A DNA stretch of 64,000 bases, from positions 34,837,196-34,901,195 of the forward strand of contig CM060075.1 of NCBI GenBank assembly GCA_030533445.1, written 5' to 3'. A model generated the notes under the pieces. That model did not search any database. It had not been told where the DNA came from and worked only from the letters and a program-made list of their open reading frames with translations. This DNA comes from Cyprinodon diabolis (Eukaryota; Chordata; Actinopteri; Cyprinodontiformes; Cyprinodontidae). Positions 13,010 to 24,806 of the stretch are shown here, piece after piece. Position 1 is the first letter of the stretch; every line of letters begins with the position of its first letter. The position numbers and the translations under genes are program-made.

Positions 13010-13336
13010 TGTCCATCAGCATAGGGGTATGGGGACTTTTCCAGCAATCTATTGGTGAAAGGCGTAGACAGATGAAGGTGGGTAGCTGCTTGTACCATTG
13101 CAGTGCAACACAGAGACACACAACCACGCACACTCACACCTGAGGGCAGTTTAAAGTCACCAATCAACCTAGTAATGGTGGTTTTGGTCTGTGGTAGGAA
13201 GCCAGAGTGCCCACAGAGAACATATGTATGGGGAAAACATGTATACTTCATGCAGAAAGACAATGTGCTAGGAATAGAACCAATGCGCTACTGGCTGCAA
13301 AGCAGCAAAGCTACAAACTGAGCCATGTTGCACCCC
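13010..13336 (-). repeat. Diverged copy of the same SINE-like repeat
   Basis: It shares with the 51.2 kb copy the order AACACAGAGACA, CACTCACACCTGAGG, CATGCAGAAAGAC and the GCTGCAAAGCAGC block, and is more diverged. Confidence 0.6.
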
Positions 13337-14779
13337 TACCATATGATTGTTATTATTCTTATTATGCCTTAGAAGGGAGTAGTGTCATGTAGTAGTGAGT
13401 AGCCGGTGCTTTACCATCAGTTGACACAAGTCATAGGAATACTGGAGAAAATCTTGAATTATTTCTTACAAACAAGCTCAGCTAGGGGAAAGGAGAAGGA
13501 ACATTTAAAAACCAGAAAAGTTCACTTTACCTCAGATTTTTCAGGTTTTGTGTTTGCAGTATGTTTCCTGTTTACTGCTCCCTGTTTTCTGTGATTGCTG
13601 AGTTTCTTAACCCTTGGTTGTTTTTGTTATGCACAGAATTTTTCCTTTGCAATTGATTTTTGTATTTTTGCGATAATCACAATTTTGTGTTTGCAGGTGT
13701 TGGACGTTAAATTCTCATTTAAACGTTATGTTTTAAGTTATTGCTCATTTTATTTTTGTGACATCCTGCAGCGTACTGCATTCTGGGTTGTTCAAATTCC
13801 TGTTCCCATCCTACGCATGACAGCTAGAGAGACATTCCAATGCTCAAGGATGTCGCTTTACCATCTATGGAAGATGATCTATGAACCTTTGAATTTCTGT
13901 TTTTACTTTATTTGTGAATGTTTGTGGTCTGGGGGGTAGATTCTGAGAGCAGCTATAGACTTTGGGAGAGGCCCATCCTGACAGGGTGTTAAGCTTTTTG
14001 ATAAATAGATAAGAAAACCTATCGGAGGCCTAAAACAAGGCAGGTATAACTTCCTGTACTTTGTCTTTTTACGATTGATTTTGTTTAACATTACTGGAAT
14101 AAATTCTATTAATACTTAAATATGTTTCTTGCTTATTTGCACAATCTGAGAAATTTCTTACTGAATTAAAAAACCCGCTGGGAGAACACAAGTCTCATTT
14201 CTGAGTTTCCTGGTCTAACTTTTGAATTTGCTTGTCTCCTTTTTGAGTTTTTCAGAACCTTTTAAATTGGCTGCTAACTCATTTATTTACATGGCATTTG
14301 CACCGTTTGGCCATAGTAATTGGCTAACATAATGCTGCAAATAATAAAATGTTCTTTCTCCAAAGATAGCACTCTGTCTTTCTGTCTTTCTTTGGTTCCT
14401 AAAAAGGTCACTTTTCACAGGCTTAGATATTTTCCATTTAGCTATTTCTCTTCTAGGTGACACCACTATAAGAGCAACTGCTATTAATTATCTTCCTCGT
14501 TTCTTGTTTAAAATTGAAAGTTATTGCTGGACCAGGGTGTTCTGAGTCAGGGTCAGCTGGAGGCTACTCACTGTTAAAAGTCTTTTAAAAGTCTTTCCTT
14601 TCCCCTGTTACCACATGTAATAGATCACTGTAAAGTTAACAACTTAACACAATCAAACATCCACTGCTGCCTTTTCTTTTTTTTTAGGAAGAGGGATTTT
14701 TGCAAATTCATTTCTGATGCAATAAGCTATGTCTGCTTAGACAGAAGACTTATTGCCAATTGTCATAAATTGAAATTGA
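13337..14779. other. Gene-free sequence
   Basis: AT-rich with no exon signal. A 114-codon stretch at 13,595-13,939 is hydrophobic by composition only. Confidence 0.5.
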
Positions 14780-15802
14780 CATAGGGCTGCATAGGCAGCA
14801 AGAAGGTTCAGGGTTTGATTCCTGCTGCATGTTTCATGATCTTATTCAGCGATCTGACCCACATGCAGGAAACCACTCTGAGAAACAAGGGGAAGGTTTA
14901 ACAGGTTTTATTGAAAACAAGTCGAGATGGGTCCAGTGTTACTCTGAACGCTGGTGAACCGGCACTGGAAGTGAGAAGGGAAGTTCAGAGTTTAGTTCAG
15001 GCTCAGTGGGAAATTTGAGCTACGATTTGCAAAAGCAGAAACAGCAACTGGACTCAGGTTTCCAGGGAAAAGGTGTCATTCCAAGAATCCAGTCGGTGTG
15101 GGTTGTTCCAGAAATTGGTTGACTTGTTGGAGGGCGGACTGGGTTTACCCAGGTTAAGTTGGTTCCTAGAGGAGCGGTGGAGCTGACTGCCACTTAGATT
15201 TCCTTAGGTACTTAAACGGTTCGTGTGGAGATGAATCCCATGCTCAGTGTGAAGCTCAAACAATCCTTTCGGGGGGGAGAAGGTCCAAACCTCCTGTTTG
15301 CATTCTCTGCTCAGTATGAAGCTCAAGACGATCCTTCCAGGGGGAGAAAAGGCCCAAACATCCAGTTTGCAGGATGACTTCCTGCCGAGAGGCAAAGACA
15401 AAAACAACAAGGTTAAGACTCAGGGAGACAAAAAAACTCAGTTTGACTCAGCAAAACTCAGCTTGGCTAGAGTACCCAAAACTGGCAAACACTCTGGTGT
15501 TGAGGTTGTGGCAGTCAGCAGCTTAAGAGTCCTCCGGTAATGAGGCAACCATCCGTAGGTGTGTGAAACGGCCAACGAGAACTGGGCGCCGCCTGGTGGT
15601 TGAGGGAAAAAACACAAAAACACAACCCACACAAATTGGATTCCTAACAGCATGGAGTTTGCATATTCTCCCTGTGCATGCATGGATCCTCTCCTGGTAT
15701 TCTAGCTTCCTCCCACATTCCAAAAACATGGCTTCTCTAAATTCTTCTTAGTTGTGAGTGTGGCAGGGATAAAGCATGAAAGAAAATGGATGGATGGAGG
15801 AA
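14780..15802 (+). repeat. tRNA-derived SINE-like repeat split by an LTR-like insertion
   Basis: The head at 14,780-14,828 has the Pol III box-B-like GGTTCAGGGTTTGATTCC. The body and tail at 15,649-15,802 have GCATGGAGTTTGCATATTCT, TCCTCCCACATTCCAAAAAC and the GGATGGATGG tail. It is the same family as 51,190-51,535, in the opposite orientation. Confidence 0.65.
14829..15648 (-). repeat. LTR-like repeat inserted into a SINE
   Basis: It begins TGTTTCATGATCTTATTC followed by GACCCACATGCAGG, then TTTTATTGAAAAC, the same order as the LTR-like copy at 11.3 kb. The SINE sequence stops just before it and resumes at about 15,649 with GCATGGAGTTTGC, so this segment interrupts the SINE. Confidence 0.5.
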
Positions 15803-18800
15803 ATTGACATAATTGTTTTATGAATAAGCTTAGTTTGCAAGTTGGAATGTATGTATTGACTTACAATCTCTAAATAAAGTTTTACTGAATTGATTCTGTA
15901 TTTCTGTATGAGATTTTGATTGGGTAGGTTTGTATTGTATAAATAGGCCTTAATGAATTTAAGGGTTACTAGCCAGATTGCTGATTATTCCTTCTCACAA
16001 CTCCAGGGAAATATCTCTTTAATTCATTTAGCCAAAGCTGATTTGGATGAGGGTATGTCAGTGTGAGTCTTTTAGTCAGTTTAATGTTGGTGACCTGGGT
16101 TTCACTCTTGGCAAACAGTAGCCTTGACTCCAGGACAAAATGTCACTCCACAGCCATGTCTCTTCTATCACTCTCAGCTTGCTGTCCTCTCTCTCTCTCT
16201 GCTGCCATTCATTGCTCTTTGCTGAAAGGGATGTAATGACACACAAGAGTGACAGAGCTGATGCACGAAAAGCCCAGACACTGTCCACAATGCGCATGTT
16301 TGCAACAAAACATCTTGAAGATGTGAAATCACCGTCAAAGATAAATGGCTCACCGACTGCAGGTTTTTCTGAGGGAGCTGAAGGCAGTGAAAGCCTGCAA
16401 CCATCAAAACACATCAAGGTTAAGGAAGAATTTTAGAAATGCTGGGTCCTTTTAAAGTCCCGTGGAAGGGAGCTGGGGAGGCTTTCAGCGCTGAAAAGAC
16501 TCCTTGCTCGAAGGAATAGCAGACCTGATTTCCTGAATCTCTGAGTGCCACAGCGGAGGAAATGGATGACACTTCTGACATTTCCGACAGTAATACAATG
16601 CAGGCCTCCTATTTCAGACAGCATCACTCAAGGTACAGCTTGTTTCTTGAAATAATAACGTCTTCGGGGTCTTGCTGTGGTGTTTCAATCTTTCTTGTTA
16701 CCTGCAGATGGAAAAAACAAAGCCAAAGGGTTATTTCCATGCTGAAGAGGCAGCCAGTTTCCACTTTATTTGTTTTGAACTGAAAAGAAATCTATACTGC
16801 TAACAAGGAGGGAAAATTGGATCAAAACAACCCAGTATGATAATGATGTTATACAATGTATTGAAAGAAAGCGAGAAATCTGGGTTGTATACTGCTGATA
16901 AATGAAATAATTGAAAACAAGAAGAAGAAAACTTTGTTTCTGAATAGATACAACTGTAAATGGATAACGAAGTGTGTAATATAGTCTGTTACAAAAGATG
17001 CTTCTTCACGTTTAAACTGCAATGTAATCGATCTATCTTTATATTGCCGGAAAATGAAATACAGGATCTTTTTGCTGTTTGAATTCACTTTATATTATGT
17101 TAATGGGGTTTAACACCTTTTCTTCCTGAGTGGTGAGAGGATCTTGGTGAGAAAGAGTCCCCCCCTTCACACATTTTTTCTGCTTTTATATTTTTGTGAA
17201 GTTATTATTTTAATTATTAAGGGAAAAAACATTTTCATATCTAATCCTATTTGAACCCTAAACCAGAAAACTGATGACAACATGTACTGGACCTTTGCCT
17301 TCACTGTAGAGGAACTTTGGCCTCACTGTTTTTTTTTTGGTTTGTTTTTTGCAGGATATTTTTTAATTTTGCCAAACGCTTGCATTAATTGCATGTTCAA
17401 GTTATATCTTTAGCAACCTTTATTAAGGGCTCACTAAGGGGTAATCACAGAGAGCTTTGTGTTTATACATCTGGCTGTTATGTCGTGATCTTAGTTTTTC
17501 GGTAAATACTTTTGCATGACTACGCAAATCTAAAGATCTGCCCCCCTAGTGGTTCGTGAATGCATTGCAGGGAGTACATGATAATTTTTTTATTTCTTAG
17601 GTAGTAAAATAAAATAGGGCTGGAATGTGTTTTGCTTTGTGGGGACCCAATTGAAAAGTTAAACAAGCTGTTATGAACCAAAAGGTATGTTTTTCTTATA
17701 TGTTTGAGTTCACCTTCGGCTTTGACACATCAAAACCAAGTAGAGGAACAGACTGGATGTAGAGAAAAGCCTGATATCAACTGCTTTTTCACACTGAGCT
17801 ATCAGAGCTAATTTTTTATATTTATATTTTATTTGCAGACACACAAATAAACATTGAATGAGAGTATATGTCCTTGTAACAGAAAAAAAATAGGCAGAAA
17901 AAGCGGGATTTGGCAGAAGCAATGAGCTTATAATGCAAACCCTCCAAAACCAAGTTACATTGGACTAGAAAAGAAACAAAGATGGCAACATTTTATAATA
18001 CATACCACAATATAGTTTAAAGAAAATAATTATTGAAAAGGAAGCACAGCCAATATCTTAAGCTTTTATTTAAATCCTCATAGTTCATAGTGTTTAATCA
18101 CATTATTGTTAAATATGTTTTTAAACTTTATTGATGTTGTACAGTCTTTTAGCTCCTGATCAATTTTTTTCATACATCAACCCAGACAAAATAAATAAAA
18201 AAAAAAATTTAACATTTGTTCTTGCTTTTGGTTTTCTGAATACTTTGTACTCTCTAAAATCATAAGCACTGTCCCTGATCAAAAACAGATACTGAATATG
18301 TACTGGAAACAAATTATTGTTTGGTTTATACATGAATTGAGCAATTTTAAAGTCAATAACATTTTTAGATTTCAATGTTTTTAAATTAACAAAAAGACTG
18401 TGTGCTCTCTATAATCTGGTTTATTTTCAATTTGAATTCTTATCAAAGCAGCTCAGGTGTTTTGATGAAAACAAAGTAAAACTAATTAAGTCAGTCTCAC
18501 TATAATTTTTGTTCTGCATTTTGTTCCTAATTCCTAAACTTCAAATGTGATTATAAGGGAGTTACTCAGATGTGCCCATGTTTTACAAATTCTTAATACA
18601 TTTATTTCAATTCCTTACTAACTTTCAGGCAACATATTAATGTTTTTTTATTTATTTGAGATTGAAGAATAAAATGCATAAGAATTAAATGCTCAAATGA
18701 AAATATTAAATAAATGTTTTTTTTATTTTATCATCAGTGATTGTATGTTCCAACATTTGACAGTCATCAATACTTTTGACTGAGATGGGTACTCATGCTA

Positions 18801-19837
18801 AGAAAAAAATACCCAAAGGTACACAAGTCAAAAAAGGTTGGGAAGCACTGATCTATAGGATACAAAAAAGGTCAGCTGGTGTTTAGTGTACATGTAATTA
18901 TATAATTAATTCAGCATTGACTTTGCTTTTTCTTTTAATTCCTGTGTTTGCAGGGGATTTGCCCCTATTCAACAGAGAGTTCTATGTCACGGGAGGATTT
19001 TTTTTTTTTTTTTTTACAAAAGACTCGTCTGTCTCAATGGGGTCCAATCAGTACAAGACAAGCCAAACGATCCGAGGAGATTGGACACATACATGCAGAC
19101 ACCTCTGCGCAAACACTCTGGAGTCACTGGAGAGCTGGGAAGAAGACAGGCGGGTGGGTGAGCTGAAGTGAGATGGATGGATGCTCTTGAAGGAACCTCC
19201 CTAAACACTGCTGCAGGGATTTCAAATAATTTGCAACTTGTCACTGAGAAACAAGACGTAGAATTGTGTTTTATTGTTGTCCATGTTGTTCCATCTGACC
19301 CAAGCCTGGATGAAAAGGACCTCAGGGAGTGGCTTTACTCAGAGTGACCAACCATCCATCTACCAAATAGTAAGGGGGAAGCATACAAAAAAGATCCATT
19401 TACTCCCTTCCTGACAACAGGTTCAACACACAGCTGACCATGACAGCTTGTGACTCATACGGCTTATATTTAATTAACAACATTGTCATTAAAATGTGTT
19501 AATTGCAAGCATTGTGGCAATTCTGTGTCAAAGTCAGCTAAGGACGAGGTTTGATGGCAATTGTGGTTTAGTAGCTCCGGTAATGCAGTGTGACCTGCTG
19601 TAATTTCAATATGATAATTGGAAGAAGTCCCTCTTCCCCCTTCATGCAAACAGGCTAAAACCTCCCCAACAATAAAGCAATGTAGCTCCTCCTCTTGGTG
19701 GGAACTCAACAGGGCTATAAGACTGCATAAAATGTATATTGAACTAAAATGTTTTTCTTTTACAGTGTCCTGTCTGGCATTGTGGCAATAAGAATAATTG
19801 TCTTGATGCCAAAAGGAGCCCAAAAGATTTTACTTTC
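15803..19837. other. Gene-free AT-rich sequence
   Basis: No recognised gene. The overlapping open stretches on both strands at 16,076-16,436 have no family resemblance. A T-run lies at 18,998-19,014. Confidence 0.5.
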
Positions 19838-19879
19838 ACAAGTGTAGCGGTATGGCAATTGCCATACCGCTACACTTGT
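19838..19879. repeat. Perfect 42 bp palindrome
   Basis: Arms of 19 bp (ACAAGTGTAGCGGTATGGC and its exact complement) around AATT, with no spacer and no mismatch. The symmetry stops abruptly at 19837/19880. Confidence 0.95.
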
Positions 19880-20284
19880 TTCATGCATATAAATTGCTTT
19901 ATTATAATTATGCAGGGAGTTTTACAGTTTATATGGACACTGCAATGTAAGTAGAGCAGAAAAAAAGAAGAAGAAAAAGGAAAAAAGATGAAAGAAAGAG
20001 GAGATAGAAAGGAGACAATGACAAAACATTTTCAGTCTGCTTCATCACCTGTAACGAGATGAAAAAAGAACAGCACAACCAAAAGACATGGTACGAGACA
20101 TACAATAAAGCAACACATTGAAACTATCGCTAAAGTAATATTATTAAGTCTGACATGTACTCTGTGTTACCTGAAGATATGAATGTGGGGTTTCTGTTTG
20201 GAAGTGAATCTCTAAGTACCTGAAGCCTAGCACCTGTAGTTGTTTGTGAGGGTGAACTTGTGCATGTAAAGTTTTAACCATAGA

Positions 20285-21999
20285 AAAAATGCTCAATAGT
20301 GGTTGTGGAGAGCCGGAGAGGCACACCCCCCAGAGCACTGAGTCCAGCGCCGGGAGACCCAAAGCCCCAGGCGCCCAAAGGGACGCCAAGAGCGAAGGCA
20401 CCAAGGAAGGGCCAGCCCCGGAAATCAGACCCCCACCTCGGGGAGCCGCGGGGTCAAGTCCGCGGGCTCCGCCGGCAGCCGGCCACCCTGAAGTAGGGTC
20501 GGGCACCGAACACCGGCCCCCCCACTGCACCGACCGAAACGCCCCAGCCCCACAGAGCACCGAAACACGCCTGGCCCCCCGGCACCAAGCCCCGGCGACC
20601 GGCCGCAACACCCACCGCGACCGCACCACCCAGGAAAAACACACAGGCCTGCGGCCAGGGGCCATGCGCATCCGCCGCGAACCGGCGCTGCGGGACCCCC
20701 CCAAAACGCCCCCCCGGCCAAAAGCGCAGCCCCACCCCACCAAGACCGATGCCAACAGCGCGCAACGCAACACACCGCGCACAGAATCAACCCAAGAGCA
20801 GAAAAGCCGCCCGCCGCAAAACCGCAAGAAGAGCAGACCGCAGCCAGCGCAACCACCCCCCCCCCCCAGCAGCCCGGGGGCAGCACAAAGCCAGAGCGGA
20901 GCGAACCACGCCGCTCCCCCACCCGCCCCGAAGCCAAAGCAGCACAGCCACGCCCCCCCCCGCCGCCCGCCCCGGCCCCTCGACGCGCGCCGGCCAGAGC
21001 CGCTCCAACCCCCACCGGCCCCGCAGCCACACCCGCCGCGATCAGCGGGAACAAAGCAGCTCCACCATGCCTCCAAGAGGGAAAACCCACCCGAATACCC
21101 AATCAGCGCAGCCAGCCCGTCCACACCGGCCCCCCAACACCACCCCCGCCGGAGCTGCCCGGACCCCCACACACCAGCGGCGCGCCGCCAGCAGTACCCC
21201 CACCCAGCAGGCCCACCCGCCCAGACATGCCAATCCCCCCCCGAAAAAAAAAAAAAAGAGCCCCCACAATGCAACAGTGGACACCAGACACCGACCCGCC
21301 CGCAACCGCTCTCCCCCACCGAGGAAGAACAAAAAAATAAATAAATAAGTAAATAAATTAATTTATTAATAAATTAATAATTACAATTAAAATAAATATG
21401 CAAGAGGAGAAATGCAAGCTGAAAAACCGGAGCCCAAAACAAGACCCAAGACCCGCACCTCACCATGCCTTGCAGCTCCCCTCCCCCCCGAACCGATACC
21501 ACAGAACCGGCATAGGAAAAAGCACCGCCCAGGAACCGGCATCGTAGTGAAGGCACCGGCACCGGCACCGACACCAAAAATCCCCGAACAACACCCAGCC
21601 CCAATCCGAAGTGGATCCAGTCCCGGGCCCCAGGGATCCGAGGCCCCAAGGGCGCCCGACCCCCAGACAGGAGCCCCAGCAAAGCCCCGGCCGGCCGGGG
21701 CCAGCGGGGAGGCCGCCAGGAATGAGCCAGCAGCCCCCCGGGCATCCACCCCCAGACCCCGAGCTCCACCAGTGCACCGGTGAGCCCCGATGCCAGCCAG
21801 CGGAGGGAGAGCAGGACGGGGGGAATGGGCTCCGCACTTAGCGGAGACTTGAGATGTATTTGGGAGAGGGTGCGGTTGAGACCCCAACCTGGGAGAGAAA
21901 AAGAAAGAAAAAAAAAAAAAACACACTCACCATCTCAATCATGCCTTCCCCCCCTAGTGCCCCCACTCGTACCACAGAGAAATATAAAGAAAAAAAAGA

Positions 22000-22031
<32 letters not shown>

Positions 22032-22190
22032 TAAAGAAAATAACAACGCGGACACACATTCACACATAACACTCACATCCAATAATACCAGGACCAAAAA
22101 CCCGGTGACACCGGTGGTTGGTCCCGGGACTATCGGATGACCCAATAAGTGAACCTAAAATCCAGATGTGAGGGGAGGGGAGCGGCGACA
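20285..22190. repeat. C-rich, strand-asymmetric repeat block in two modules
   Basis: The + strand is very rich in C and A and poor in T over about 20,300-21,330. It then has an A-run and an AAAT-rich tract (21,335-21,400), then a second C-rich stretch (21,420-21,850), again an A-run and AAAT tract (21,905-22,035). Open frames of up to 391 codons occur on both strands because stops are rare in such sequence; they are Pro/Arg or Gly/Trp rich and not genes. It could be the 5' region of a retroelement; I cannot name the family. Confidence 0.7.
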
Positions 22191-23874
<1,684 letters not shown>

Positions 23875-24182
23875 TTTACCTTCGTACGGATTACTATGTT
23901 CCCACTGTTTGCTGGCTTTATGATCAGCAGCTCCTGAACCCATCCATTCATGAACTGCATATGAGACTCCAAGGACTTGTAGCTTCGGAACTGTTTTGAA
24001 GTATAGGCGCTCACTCATCGGTGCTCCACTCATTGTTTGGAACTTCATATGGATCCAAATTATTAATAATGCTGATTTTGTCAACATACCGGTCCCTGGC
24101 TTCTCTATTTAATTTGTCCTGGTAATTCCAGATCTCTTTCGGGATTTTAACATCTTTTTTCTCTCTACTTCTATGTCTCTTC
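23875..24182 (-). pseudogene. Transposon-derived ORF relic (family linked to YqaJ/SWIM-domain proteins)
   Basis: One - strand frame reads KIPKEIWNYQDKLNREAR, then NNLDPYEVPNNEWSTDE and a stop. A second frame then reads QFRSYKSLESHMQFMNGW to a donor-like GAAG|GTAAAC at 23,880. The two blocks are in the order I recall from teleost transposon-derived proteins that carry YqaJ-type nuclease and SWIM domains further on (ISL2EU-related), but with a stop and about 20 residues missing between them. The family name is from memory. It lies about 540 bp upstream of tmem256, head to head. Confidence 0.45.
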
Positions 24183-24724
24183 CTTCAACAACAACGTTGT
24201 ATCAGAGCTATGTTTACGTGTGCGTAGCCGTCAATATGGCAGCCACATCCCACAATGCAAGCACTTGAAAGCTTTTAAACTATAAGACCAGCAACCAGGG
24301 ATTAAATTAAAAGGTTGGCACGAATTTCGTCACAGTAGCAAAGTGGCTGCTCAAATGAAAAGTCAGTGTAAGATCTACTAACTTTGGGCAAGAAAATTCA
24401 CGGTGAGCTCTGAAACTGTAATACGGTTTTGACATTTTGGCTCAAAATACAATCCGAGTTCTCAGGTTACAGGAGCGTTTACTTACTAATACAATATATT
24501 TCGTAAAGAACACAATATTTTAGCAAATTGTTAAAATTTATGAAAAAGATTGTTCAAATTGGAAATTATAGTGCTTCATTTTCTATTTCTTGGATGATTT
24601 TTTATTTTATTTACTGCACTCGTAATTCTAAATCAGTAAACCCCGAATTAAAAGGCTTAGACTTCAGAAATTCCAAGGGGACCATAAAGGCAGCATCACC
24701 GTCACTTCTCGCTGGTAGGAAAAC
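24183..24724 (+). promoter_or_regulatory. Probable tmem256 promoter region
   Basis: The 540 bp between the - strand relic and the tmem256 start. There is no TATA box in a clear position. CpGs are scattered at 24,205-24,235 and again at the start codon. It is assigned by position only. Confidence 0.35.
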
Positions 24725-24736
24725 ATGGCGGCGTCT
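24716..24736 (+). promoter_or_regulatory. Start-codon context of tmem256 with YY1-like motif
   Basis: The start codon sits in AAACATGGCGGC. This is both a strong translation context (A at -3, G at +4) and a near match to the YY1 element (AANATGGCGGC) that often overlaps vertebrate start codons just downstream of the cap site. Binding is inferred. Confidence 0.45.
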
Positions 24737-24806
24737 GTTTTGGTCCGAAGGTTAGCAGCTCTGTCAGGGGCTTCTGCGGTGGGAGCAGGGGCGTATGGAG
24801 CCCATG
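24725..24806 (+). CDS. tmem256: tmem256 coding exon 1
   Basis: It encodes residues 1-27 plus the first base of codon 28. The donor is CATG|GTAAGG, phase 1. The exon carries the hydrophobic N-terminal segment and the start of the GAHG motif. Confidence 0.95.

Noticed and set aside
14800..14822. tRNA gene suggested by a box-B-like motif
   Set aside because: No cloverleaf can be folded; it is part of a SINE-like repeat. The same applies at 51,460-51,490 and 57,045-57,060.
16076..16436. Overlapping open frames on both strands
   Set aside because: No splice signals pairing with other exons, no family resemblance, and both strands are equally open by chance.
20144..21344. Long open frames of 391 (-) and 351 (+) codons
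   Set aside because: They overlap on opposite strands in a C-rich, stop-poor repeat block and encode Gly/Trp/Cys-rich or Pro/Arg-rich low-complexity sequence with no domain. A gene caller might report a proline-rich protein here.
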